Of a DNA stretch of 64,000 nucleotides, positions 11,210-20,989 are shown one piece after another (within the stretch, counting starts at the first letter, position 1; each line of letters starts with the position of its first letter). A program made the translations under genes and the position numbers. Origin of the DNA: Blasia pusilla (lineage: Eukaryota > Marchantiophyta > Marchantiopsida > Blasiales). The stretch is from the NCBI GenBank assembly GCA_050084515.1, contig CM114271.1, positions 43,276,001-43,340,000 on the forward strand, in the 5' to 3' direction. The notes under the pieces were generated by a model, which had not been told where the DNA came from, did not search any database, and saw nothing but the letters and a program-made list of their open reading frames with translations.

Positions 11210-12383
11210 GGGCAGGTTGTCGTATGACATGAAAGGCTTGGCCATATAACCCAAGCGAGACTGAAATTTCTTATCAAAACTAGCAAGGTGAAGGGTTTAA
11301 AGGTTACAGGTTTTTTATCACCTACCAACTTGTCCCATCTGTTTTTCCATCTTTAGTTGGAAATAAGTAAAGGAGAAATTTCCAACTAATGATGGAAAAA
11401 AAGCCACTAGTATTCTTGGCTTAGTGCATTCAGATGTTTGTGGTCCATTAAGTATTCACCAAAAGTGGTTTTGAGTATTTTTTGACTTTTATAGATGATT
11501 ATTCCAAATGCACTTTTTGTGAGAAAACCGAAAGTGACGAAATCAGTAAAATCTTTTCAAAACTTAAAGATACAAAGTGGCCTAGTCCGTCCGTGCGCTC
11601 ACAGAAGAGCTTCCATGGAACCTGAACATGGAGATAACTTGACATTTGAGAAAGCGCTACCGTTGCGGCTCCCGACTATTTCATTACTCGGGAAACTAGG
11701 GTTTTTACCTATTTTTCTTCGTTTCTATTAATAGAAAAAATTTGCTCTATATTGCATCAAGGTGCCCTGCACCTTGATGCAATATAGGGTTAGATAATCC
11801 TAATAACGCTACTCTGAAACCATCTACATCATATTACTATGACTCCTTTGACGTCTAAGTCAGAACCATCAATCTAGGCTTCTCCTCACACAAGGGGGCC
11901 GATCAGATTAATGGTGCTCAGAGAAGTGGATGTTGAGAATCCAACACTTTTGTGTACCTCTTAAATCACAAATAAAAAACGTTCACAAAATTCCAATTGT
12001 ACAAAATTTTTACTGAGAAACAAACATAAAGTAAAGTAAAGATCTTAAGATCAGACAATGGTGGAGAGTTAAAATCCACATACTTTAAGTTATTTTGCCA
12101 AGAACGTGGCATACATAGACAATTTACTATACCTCACACTCCACAACACAATGGAGTAGCTGGAAGGAAGAATCGTAGTTTACTAACTATTGTAAGAGCT
12201 ATGCTACAAGGATCATGTCTTGCTAAGACTTATTCGGGAGAAGCGTTGCTCATTGCCAACTATTTACAAAATAGATTTCCTAATAAGGCACTTGAAGATG
12301 ACTTAACCCCATATGAGGTAAGGCATGGACATTCACCTAATCTCTCTCATCTTCAAGTGTTTGGTTGTACAGTGTATGAATAG
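11210..12383 (+). pseudogene. Copia integrase, interrupted
   Basis: The pre-integrase region (HERLGHITQARL-like, near 11,230) is followed by the integrase core start LGLVHSDVCGPLS at about 11,420-11,460 and FIDDYSKC at about 11,485-11,515. The core resumes at about 12,035 with ILRSDNGGE, then HTPQQNGVAGRKNRSL near 12,135-12,180 and the open frame 12,201-12,383. The catalytic Asp, Asp, Glu series is largely traceable, though the final Glu position reads Gly-Arg. Roughly 420 bp (about 11,577-11,995) between the two parts does not look like integrase and contains a perfect palindrome, which suggests a small insertion. Confidence 0.75.
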
Positions 12384-12395
12384 ATTCCTACTCAC

Positions 12396-12836
12396 TTGAG
12401 GAAGAAGATCAACTCCAAGTCTATAGAGTGTATCTTCCTGGGTTATAATGAATCAATGAAAGGATACATATTGGAGAATAAATCAGATAGATCTATAATT
12501 GTATCCCGAGATGTTAAGTTCCAAGCTAGAGAGAGTCCAAAACCAGAAAATTTTCAGATGCAAGAACCAAAAGAATGTCAAGAGACACTTGATCTAGCTG
12601 GATTGATAGTTTTTCTAGTCATGGGTGGCTATGAACTAGTGGGATCTCCCACAAAAACCCCTATTATAACCACACCAAAGAAAGTAGTAGTATTGCCTTC
12701 ACAACTCAGTACTCTTACTAATGTCCCTTGCCAAGTTTCTTCTAATCCTTCTCTACAAACTCTTGATACTTTCCAATTACTATACCGACCAAGAGTCACA
12801 CCAAGTAAAATTAAGAATATTGTGAATGACCTTTGA
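12396..12836 (+). pseudogene. Copia integrase-to-RT linker
   Basis: A 146-codon open stretch starts with the conserved KCIFLGY-type element (here SIECIFLGYNES), continues with SRDVKFQARES, and then runs into a Pro/Ser/Thr-rich variable linker. In intact copia polyproteins this lies between the integrase C-terminus and the reverse transcriptase. It ends in a stop at 12,834-12,836. Confidence 0.75.
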
Positions 12837-13230
12837 GAGTCAGTGAGCCCAATTCATAAATCATGTGAAGTACACGCTCTTATAAGAAGTGAAGGGATTC
12901 AAAAGAAGCCGCAGAAGTTTGACCCTAGTCCTTAAGAGAAGCAGTCACGAATGGAGAAGAAAATAGAAGGCAAAGATAGTTTGGCTCATGCTCTTATGAG
13001 TCAAATGAATGAGCAAACCAGAATTGAAGAAAAAAAACCATTGATGAGGCTTTCAATAGCCCACAATGCATCCATTTGCAAAGAGCGATTGAAGAGGAAA
13101 TGGAGTCTATGAAAAACAAAATTGGATTGTCACAACACTTCCAAATGAAAGGGAGCATGTAAGATGCAAGTGGATATTCAAGCTTAAGTAGATTATTAAT
13201 GGGAGCATTGAAAGGTATAGGGGGAGATAA

Positions 13231-14112
13231 GTGGCAAAAGAGTGTTCTCGCATTTATGGAATTGATTATGCTGAAACATTCTCGCCTATGGTTAAGACTA
13301 TATTGATTCGGGTAATGCTTGCTTTAGCTGCACAATTTGATCTTGAGATACATCAATCGAATATGAAAATGGCATTCTTGAATGGTGAACTTGAAGAGGA
13401 ATTATACATGGAGATGCCTAAAGGGGTAAGTGACTCTTACCAACTTGATCAAGTGTGCAAGCTAAACAAAGCCATTTTTTACTTGAAGTAGTCGTCAAGA
13501 TTGTGATACAAAAGGATGACTCTTTCTTGCTAAGGATTAATTTCAAGAAAATTGTTTCTGATTCAAATTTTTACATTCTTAAACTTCAGAAAGACTATTT
13601 ATGCTTGGCCTTATATGAAAATGATACAATCTTGCTTGGAAACTCTACTAAGCTATTGAACTCTGTGAGGGAATCATTAAAGCAAGAATTCAAGAAGACA
13701 GACCTTGGAGAGATCCATAACTTCCTACACATCGAGGTTACGCAGAATAGAGAGGAAAGATGGATTAAACTTTCCCAAGAAAGATAAATTCTTAGAATTC
13801 TAGAAAGATTTAATAGGTCTGATAGTAAACCACTTTTGAATCCTATCAAATCAGGCCAAAGGTTGATTGAAAAGGACTCTCCAAAAACTCTAATTGAAGG
13901 ATATTCCTTATAAAAGAATAGAAACTTTAATAGAAACTTGGATGGAAAACCCATCGAGATATAAAGGAGGGGGGGCATAGAGAGCCAAAAAACCCGAGGG
14001 CCAAAACCGGCTGTCCTTTCCTTATAAAAGGGCAGCAAAAATTTTAATGTAGGCTATGGTTTGTACCATGCCTTATATATCTTTTGCTTTTAGTGTTGTA
14101 TCCCGCTACATG
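13231..14112 (+). pseudogene. Copia reverse transcriptase (first part)
   Basis: The 86-codon stretch at 13,231-13,491 carries the copia RT hallmark GIDYAETFSPMVK and the following palm segment, MAFLNGELEEELYMEMPKG. In the normal motif Asp-Val-Lys-x-Ala-Phe-Leu-Asn-Gly, the first Asp is changed to Asn (QSNMKMAFLNG). RT continues in another frame to 13,787 (ALYENDTILLG in place of the Tyr-Val-Asp-Asp box). It ends at about 14,050-14,112 with AMVCTMPYISFAFSV and the SRYM piece, where the gypsy element cuts in. The next residues resume at 29,765. Confidence 0.8.
13917..14030. other. About 114-bp insertion in copia RT flanked by 13-bp repeats
   Basis: TTCCTTATAAAAG occurs at 13,904-13,916 and again at 14,018-14,030. 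The copia frame PYKRAAKILM-AMVC is restored if one copy plus the sequence between is removed. The insert is A- and G-rich with a run of seven G near 13,970. A 13-bp target duplication would fit a short retroposon, but no RNA-gene-like promoter boxes are clear. Confidence 0.5.
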
Positions 14113-14751
14113 TGTCGTGCGCATACACATCGCTACACAATATACATTGATGTCAATGAACATACACACAAACACGCACGATCCCATGCTAACCCATGGC
14201 ATCCAAACAACGAGACGAGAAGTACCAAAATATCTCCAATAAATCAATGAAATCTCACATCAACATCTCACTCCAAACTCTCAATGGTATGCACTCTCTC
14301 TCATGTCAAACCAAACCCTGTCTCCTAATGAGAGGCTTGGGTTACACACACAAGACAAGGAAGACCATAGCTCCGCCACTTCATGCCAAGAGGTTCAACA
14401 AAGAGAATATGAGCTCTCAAGCTCTCTCTCTCTCTTAGAGGTATATCCCCTTCCCTCTCCCAAGCTCTCTCCTCAGTAACGAATGCTCATAGGACACCTC
14501 CTTGGCTCTTGACCTGTTGTAGCGGGTCAAGGTCCACTTTCCAAAGTGGAAATTCAACTATACTCCAAATAGAAACTGACCCAAAATAGTAAGTTTCTCT
14601 ATACGGCTCCAAATCAGCCGAAACGAAGGGGAAACCTGCTCTCTCAAGTTATCTGTGGCCTTAGCACGTCATTCTCGACCTCCAGAGGTTATCATCCAGT
14701 ATCTTTGAAGGCGCTCTACTAGATCTCGCTGATCTATCCTAAAAGTCGTGA
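14113..14751 (-). repeat. Distal (3') LTR of the gypsy element
   Basis: On the minus strand it starts GTCACGACTTTTAGG-like (at 14,751; the first bases have drifted) and ends GCGCACGACA (at 14,113). It has a head of about 510 bp (14,751-14,241) and a tail of about 128 bp (14,240-14,113). The same head-tail order, about 620 bp and bounded by a perfect 5-bp target duplication, is seen in the solo copy at 55,844-56,466. This defines the LTR ends used by integration. Confidence 0.8.
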
Positions 14752-14755
14752 TTGT

Positions 14756-14882
14756 TGTCGTGCGCATACACATCGCTACACAACATACATCGTTATCAAT
14801 GAACATACACACAAACACGCACGATCCCATGCTAACCCATGGCATCCAAACAACGAGATGAGAATTAACAAAATATCAACAA
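14756..14882 (-). repeat. Extra copy of the LTR tail between polypurine tract and 3' LTR
   Basis: About 127 bp nearly identical to the LTR tail at 14,113-14,240, including the phrase GATCCCATGCTAACCCATGGCATCCAAACAACGAGA split over both copies. It sits directly between the polypurine tract and the 3' LTR. The 5' LTR lacks exactly this tail. Confidence 0.8.
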
Positions 14883-14893
14883 TTTCCCCCCTA
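14883..14893 (-). other. Polypurine tract of the gypsy element
   Basis: On the minus strand the tract reads TAGGGGGGAAAT, a typical plus-strand primer. It abuts TGTTGATATTTTG, the start of the extra tail copy, rather than the expected LTR head. Confidence 0.65.
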
Positions 14894-14899
14894 GTTGGT

Positions 14900-15900
14900 G
14901 GTTAGGTCCCTCTCACTCCAGATAGCCATCTATCCCTACCTACTATGACATACATCTCTCGGACACTAAGAGCAAAAGGTTGGGTGCTCATGTGGCCCCA
15001 TCGTTAGTCGCCTTCTTGTCATTGATTTCATAGACACAAGTCGGAATCTATAATTACCTACTCTATGTACATCTAAGATACATCCATCATCTCTGAGGAC
15101 CCTTAATGAGAGGTGGCGTCAAACATGCCATATGCCATCCTCTCGAACACCCATCATAGACTAGCATAGTGGTTGCACCACGGGCAGAACCACACAACAT
15201 ACATCGCAAGCCTGCATGAACTATTGCTAAACTTGGATCAACTATACCATCAAATTTTGGAAGGTGACATGGCGCACAGTTACGCACAAGGTCCTTCCAA
15301 ACCATACCATCGCATCCCTCCAATAAGAGAACACCTAATGGAAAAATCTTACCCACTCTCAAGATGGTGCGTCTTGCAGTCACATCCAACATCATGAGTG
15401 TTGTCTATTGCAAGTAGACATAGTCTCCTTGATGAAACCTCCAGATGGTAGGTCAATAACCACCTCCCCGAATAGTCGCATACCTCCACGTATCCTAATG
15501 TTCGCAATCGCTAAATTCTCAAACGCCATGAGCATCACTCTCTAAAACAACTCAGCCCTTTAAGAACATGCTCGCATCCATACATTAGGGTCATCAAGGT
15601 TCAACACCTCACCAACATCTCAAAAAATGGCCTCAAGAAAATTTGGTTCTCGACCATAAAGTAGCAAGTACGGTGAGAAAGACGCTAAGGATGTCTGCTT
15701 GCTGAATCTGAATCCCATCGCCAACCACGGCAATTGGAGGTCCCAGTCTCTTACGTGACCTCTCTGCAAGCCATACTTACGCAATCCTCTCTTCACCATC
15801 TGCACAACCCTCTCCCCTAGTCCATCCGCCTCAAGATGATCTCGCGAAGTGGTGCGGTGGTCGATCAGTGTGTGATCACACAAGGCCTAAAACTCCTCAC
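14900..15900 (-). pseudogene. Gypsy integrase end with C-terminal PHD-like finger
   Basis: On the minus strand 15,883-15,620 encodes the end of the integrase core (EADGLGERVVQMVKRGLRKY, then WLAMGFRFS and LLYGREP). After a linker, 15,395-15,087 encodes WKDLVRNCAPCHLPKFDG followed by a Cys/His cluster: CMLCGS, then YDGCSRGWHMACLTPPL. Spacing and the Gly-Trp-His-x-x-Cys-Leu-x-Pro-Pro-Leu signature are those of a PHD finger. In intact relatives the Tyr before Asp would be a Cys. Such a finger could bind histone tails and guide integration, which is inference from the domain type. Confidence 0.65.
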
Positions 15901-17923
15901 GGAACTCTGTGCCCTGGTCTGTCAACACCTCAGCTGGTGCACTGTAATGACTCAGCACTCAATCTAGGAAGGAATACGCTACTCCCTTACTCGCTTTGTC
16001 AAGAAATGCAACCAACTCTATCCACTTTGAGAACTACTCAACCATCACCAACACATAACAACTATGGCGCTCCGTCAAAGGTAAAGGTCCTACAAAATCC
16101 AAACTCCATCTATAACCTAAACCCATGATCCGAAGTGGATGCAATTATGGAGTCGGAGAATTGAAAGATGCTCGGATCCGATCACACACCATGCACTTGC
16201 CAAAAAAATTTGAAGGTCAGTCTGCATGCCTGCCACCAACATTGTATCCGGAGTAAGCTATACGTCCGCTTCACTCCAAAATGACCCAACTCCTCGTGGG
16301 CATGATGTACCAAATGTGCTCTCTATGAATGCTAAGGCACTACACGTACTCTATCATCCTCCCAAACTTGCAACACATATGTCCCCTCCCATCAGAACCA
16401 TCTCGCTCGCCGTAGGATCCAATCCTACGGGCTAACACCCACTGTGCTCACAACGTTGCCAGTATGTAGGTACTCCAAGACCACTCCATTTTCGTGAATA
16501 TCTCAGCCACGTGTCGTCTCCTCACCAACCTCTGGATCTAAGGACTCTCCATCAAACCTTGCCATCAAAGTCTCTGCAATTTGGCTCTCCATAGCCAACA
16601 AGCCCAAATAGGCTCACGCGTGCCATCCTGGAACCAACTCCTAATCCCCCTCTCCATGCCATCAAGCTCCAATCACATCTCGCTGACTCGGGCATGGGTT
16701 AGGGTTCAAACCATCTACGTCTTGGTTGAGCGTCCCTTGTCTGTGCACCACTTGGAAATCATACTCCTGCAACAATAGAGCCCACCTTGCAAGCTTCCCT
16801 GTAAGTTTTTTGGACTCCATCAACCACTTAAGTGGCTAATGATCGGTAATAATGGTAAAGAGGTTGCCGAATAGAAAACGCCTAAAATGTACGACAGCCC
16901 ACACTACAGCCAAGCACTCACCCTCATACAAGCTATACTTTGCCTCTACATCATTGTTCGAGCGACTAGTGTAAGCCACCATCATCTCTCTATCCTCATC
17001 GTCATGTTGGGTGAGCACGGCTCCAAGCCCCAACATACTCCAATCGGTATGCTGCCAGAAAGGATGCCCCCTGATCGGTCTCCTCAATATGAGCGTAGAC
17101 GTCAATCTATCCTGGAGCAACTGAAATGCTCTCTTCTCCTTATCCCCCCACTACCACTCTTGATCCACTTTGTTGAGCAAGGTGAGCGGCTTCGCAATCG
17201 AACTCAAACCCTTGACGTACGGTCGATAGAAGTTTTCCAATCCCATGAATGCACGAACTCGACTCACATCTGTAGAGCATGGAATGCGTGAAATAGCCTC
17301 TACCTTGTCTGCTGCACACCAAGGCCCCTTGGGTATATCGTATGACCCAGATACTCAATCTGGTCGTAGAAGAACTTGCACTTGCCTTGATGTAGCTTCA
17401 GCCCATGTAACTGCAATCTTCTAAACACCTCCTCTAGATGTCGCTCATGCTCTTCAACCTTGGCGCTAAAGACTACTATGTCATCAATATAACACTTGCA
17501 AAATCCAGACCTGCCGAGATCCTATCCATGACCCTCTGAAACTCAGCCAGGGCGTTCTTTAACCCAAATGGTAAGAACCACCACTAGTACAAGCAATCCT
17601 TCCCATGAGGATCAATGCCCAAAAGTACCGACTTCTGCTTGTCCTCCAATCTAATAGGCAGTTGATGGAATCCGGCTCAAAGATCTAGCAAGTAGAAGAT
17701 CTTTGCATGCCCAATAGCATCAAAGATCCCCTTAGGCATGGGCATGGCATACCTATCGGACTTCGTCTATTGATTGATAGGTTGGTAATCTCCATACATT
17801 CGCCTATCCATCCAGTTGCCATGCACATCCTTCTTGGCGGGCATCATAGTGGCAGAAGCATACTCTCCATGCGATATCTCCACTAGTCCTGCTCCAACCA
17901 AGTCGTGGGTCCTACTGTGAATC
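15900..17923 (-). pseudogene. Gypsy RT and RNase H (first block)
   Basis: Read on the minus strand, from high to low coordinates: RT with YGDYQPINQ (near 17,770), PIRLEDKQKS (near 17,640) and FLPFGLKNA (near 17,560). The Tyr-x-Asp-Asp region near 17,480 is broken by stops. Next comes the 17,358-17,140 connection region, then RNase H at 17,120-16,836 with HTDWSMLGLGAVLTQHD, SLYEGECLAVVWAV and TIITDH. Between 16,830 and 15,900 the sequence is degenerate and includes a zinc-binding HHCC region I cannot trace fully. The hAT-type element at 17,923-18,809 interrupts the RT frame just upstream of its palm. Confidence 0.75.
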
Positions 17924-18809
17924 AAGGTTGCACGGAAACGAACATGTCCGTCCATGGGACAAGTCCGGACATGCCCGGATTGCACCCGGGCCCGCACTCA
18001 AGCCCGCCCCAAGCTCGCCATGTAGACCCGTGCTCACGGAGCTCGCACTTGTTGCATGGCCCGCACGGTGGGCTCCATGCGGGCAAGTGTGGGTTTCGAG
18101 CAGGGAGGTATGGGCTCAAGGTGGGCAAGCGCGGGCTATCGGATGATTGGGCGCGAGCTCCAAGCAGGCAGGCGCGGGCTCTAGATATGAGCGGGCTCTA
18201 GACATGTGCAGGTAGGTGCGGGCTCAAGGTAGGCACGTGCGGGCTAGGGCGGGCAGGTGTGAGCTCAAGGCTGATTGGGCGCGGGCTAGGGCGGGAAGTT
18301 GCAGGCTTAGAGCGGGCTAAGGCGGGCAATTTCGGGCTCAAAACGGGCAAGCGGGGTCTCAGAGTGGGCAGGTGCGGGCTCCGGCAAGCATGCGCAGGCT
18401 CAAAGCTGATTCGGCGTCGACTCTGGATGGTCAGGTGCGGGCTCCAATCGGGCAGACGCAGGGAGGGCGCGGGTAGGTGAGGGTTCCAAGCAGGGAGGCG
18501 CAGTTGAGGGCCTGCAGAATTTTGGTCCAAAATCTGGCGGGCCTTGAGCCCGCATGCGGGCTTAGGGCGGGCTTAGGGCGGGCTTAGGGCGGGCTTAGGC
18601 GGGCTTCAAGCACGTACCCAGGGCCTGCACCAAGCGCGCCCTAGGCCGGGCTGCAGGCCGCGCAACGGGTGAGGGATGTAGGTGGACTCGGGTGCGGGCC
18701 GTATGCCCTGGTGCCCAACCCCGCATGGACATGTCCGTCAATAGGACGAACATAAGTCTATGGACATGGATATGTCCGCGGACACGGACTTTGTCCGTGT
18801 GCAACCTTG
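17923..18809. mobile_element. Non-autonomous hAT-type element, copy 2 (887 bp, GC-rich core)
   Basis: It starts CAAGGTTGCAC and ends GTGCAACCTTG, perfect 11-bp terminal inverted repeats. It is flanked by CTGTGAAT (17,915-17,922) and CTCTGAAT (18,810-18,817), an 8-bp duplication with one change. Removing it restores the gypsy RT frame (ERVVIHSRTHDLVGAG on the minus strand). The outer about 60-100 bp match copy 1 at 7,615-7,919, including GTCCGT/CATGTCC subterminal repeats. The core of about 700 bp is unlike copy 1. It is very GC-rich and built of degenerate repeats around GGCGGGCTC and GGGCGGGCTTA. Confidence 0.85.
18559..18602 (+). repeat. Tandem 11-mer minisatellite
   Basis: About four head-to-tail copies of GGGCTTAGGGC/GGGCGGGCTTA inside hAT-type copy 2, grading into degenerate versions across 18,040-18,600. 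Confidence 0.75.
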
Positions 18810-18817
18810 CTCTGAAT

Positions 18818-19630
18818 CACAACTCTCTCCATATCACTGTACCTGTAGGATCGTCGGAAGATCGGCGTGTCACTCGACAACTCAATGCAGATGCCTGGAC
18901 CCTTCAATGTACCCAAATCATGCATACATGCAATCTCCATCGTGAGTACGGTAGGACTCTCCGGCGCGGATGATGATGGTTGCTATGGGTGCAACCCCGT
19001 ATCGGACAATAGAACTCAACTGCTCCCCAGTAGCCAACTGCAAACTCTGATCTCCACGTGTAGTACCGCAAACCACGCTGGATGTTGTGGCTATCATCTC
19101 CCGGCATACCTGCAAAATATCCCAAGAAGTCCAAGGGTGTCTCTCCTGATCACCCCTAGTATGTCGATCTCCTCGGGTGTCACCCCCAACCATTGTCTCA
19201 ACCATCTCCGTAGGCATGGGGCTCACCAATGCAATAGCTTTGATGTGTCACAACCTCAAACGACGCTGCTCAGTTACTCCTAAACTGAAAATCCATGTCA
19301 AGCACTTTAGGTCCATCGCGTGACCTAAGACATGACATCGTGATGCCTCTCATAGTGATAGTATTATCGTCACTCCTGTGGGGAATCCCATCGCTCGCTC
19401 TCGCTCATCGGCATTGGGCTCCACCAACGGTTGTATTTGGTCATCCCAAACCAAGCCAGGCCCAACCTCCTTGAATGCATAAGGAGGAGGGAAACTCACC
19501 AATGTGGGAAAGGCTACTCGTGGCATGTCAATCCTGTTGACCACAGTCAACGACGGTCGATCATCGTGCCTCACTCTCGGGGATCTTACTTCCGCAGAAG
19601 AGACACATCACGTACGACAAAGTATAGGGT
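18818..19630 (-). pseudogene. Gypsy protease-RT connection region
   Basis: On the minus strand this runs from MRHDDRPSLTVVNRIDMPRV (19,574 on), with ERERAMGFPTG at about 19,400, to the N-terminal part of RT near 18,940-18,818 (FRRSYRYSDMERVVI). Stops and shifts break it between 19,350 and 18,940. It is the direct upstream continuation of the RT block split by the hAT-type element. Confidence 0.65.
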
Positions 19631-19772
19631 TTTTTAATTGGATTTAGGGGAAGACTTATAAAGAGTTGTGGAAGAACTTTAGGATATTTTTAATTTATGG
19701 CAGAAATTATTTTAAAAAATAGGGCATTGTTAATTCACTGGGTGTACATGAAAGATGTCCAAGAAAGTAAGG

Positions 19773-19816
19773 GGTGCCCACCATTTTTTTTTAAATGGTG
19801 GGCACAGGTGTCAACA
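19773..19816. repeat. Hairpin, 13-bp arms
   Basis: GTGCCCACCATTT and AAATGGTGGGCAC face each other across a short T run. No coding context is seen. Confidence 0.7.
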
Positions 19817-20471
19817 ATTTATTGGTCCACGTGTCAATCTTAGAGCTAGCCCAATAAATGACATGGATTTATTAATTAATTTTGAATTTTAAATGAATAT
19901 CTAATTTAGTATATCTAACCTAATCAGGAACGTTGGCGGGAGAGAGTGAAGCCAGTGTGGGAGAGGGAAGGAATCCAGCTTGAAGCTCGAGGAAAGGATC
20001 TCAGCTCGAGAAAAGGAATGCAACACAGCTCAGGGAAAGGAATGCAGCTCGTGAATGTTGAACGAATGTTGAACGAGGAATGCTAATCGTTTAGCATTCT
20101 CATTCTTGTTTTCTTAGCACCATCCAACCAAGCGCAAGGATTGTTTTGTGAAAAGAGTCACTTTATTTTTGTAGGTGACAGCATTTTGGTCTGGAAGACG
20201 GACGGACTCAAGGGAGGCTGGCTCTCGAGAGGATCAAGCTGCCGATGCGGATGTAGTAATTATCTTCTTTTTCTTGTCCGGGCGGGTTCTCAAGTAATAT
20301 GCATACCTCTTAGCCTGATTGTGATCGTCTACATAGGTTTCTGGAAGATAGAATGAATAGTTGCGACGACTGCCACCGAGTTTCCATCGTATTTGCATAA
20401 AACATGCAGCTGACCCAAATATCATGGGGTTGTAGGAGGCTAGGCTGAAGATTTTCTCAAGGAATAGCTTG

Positions 20472-20789
20472 CATTCAAAAACCCAATAAATTGCAGCAAA
20501 TGCCCAACAGTGATACGTTGTCGCTTGTCACTCATATATGCCGTTTGAGATACACCGACTTGTAGGAGACCATACAAGCACAAAGTTTGGTTCAACGTTC
20601 TCTAGTACTGGTATGACCTCCTGAAACCAACATTCAAAAACCAATAAATTGGAGCAAGTGCCCAACATTGATATGTTGTCGCTTGTCACTCATATATTCC
20701 GTTTGAGATACACCGACTTGAAGGAGACCATACAAGCACAAAGTTTGGTTCAACGTTCCCTAGTACTCGTATGACCTCCTGAAACCAGC
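20472..20789 (+). repeat. Tandem duplication of a 159-bp unit
   Basis: 20,472-20,630 and 20,631-20,789 are about 94% alike by eye (start CATTCAAAAACC, end CCTCCTGAAACCA). This is a recent local duplication inside the unknown segment. Confidence 0.85.
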
Positions 20790-20989
20790 TTGTGCTCATG
20801 GCTTGCACTCATTTGATCAACCCAGTTATCGACTTTCCTCTATAACAGTATACTTCAAAGTTTGTACGTGAGGGAACTCACCATGATAGTTAATTATTGT
20901 GAGGTCAGCAGCGGATCACCACCCATAGGACATGAAGTGATGTAGAGACTAGGATGTGCGTTGAGAGAAGAAGAACAGAAAGAGGCACT

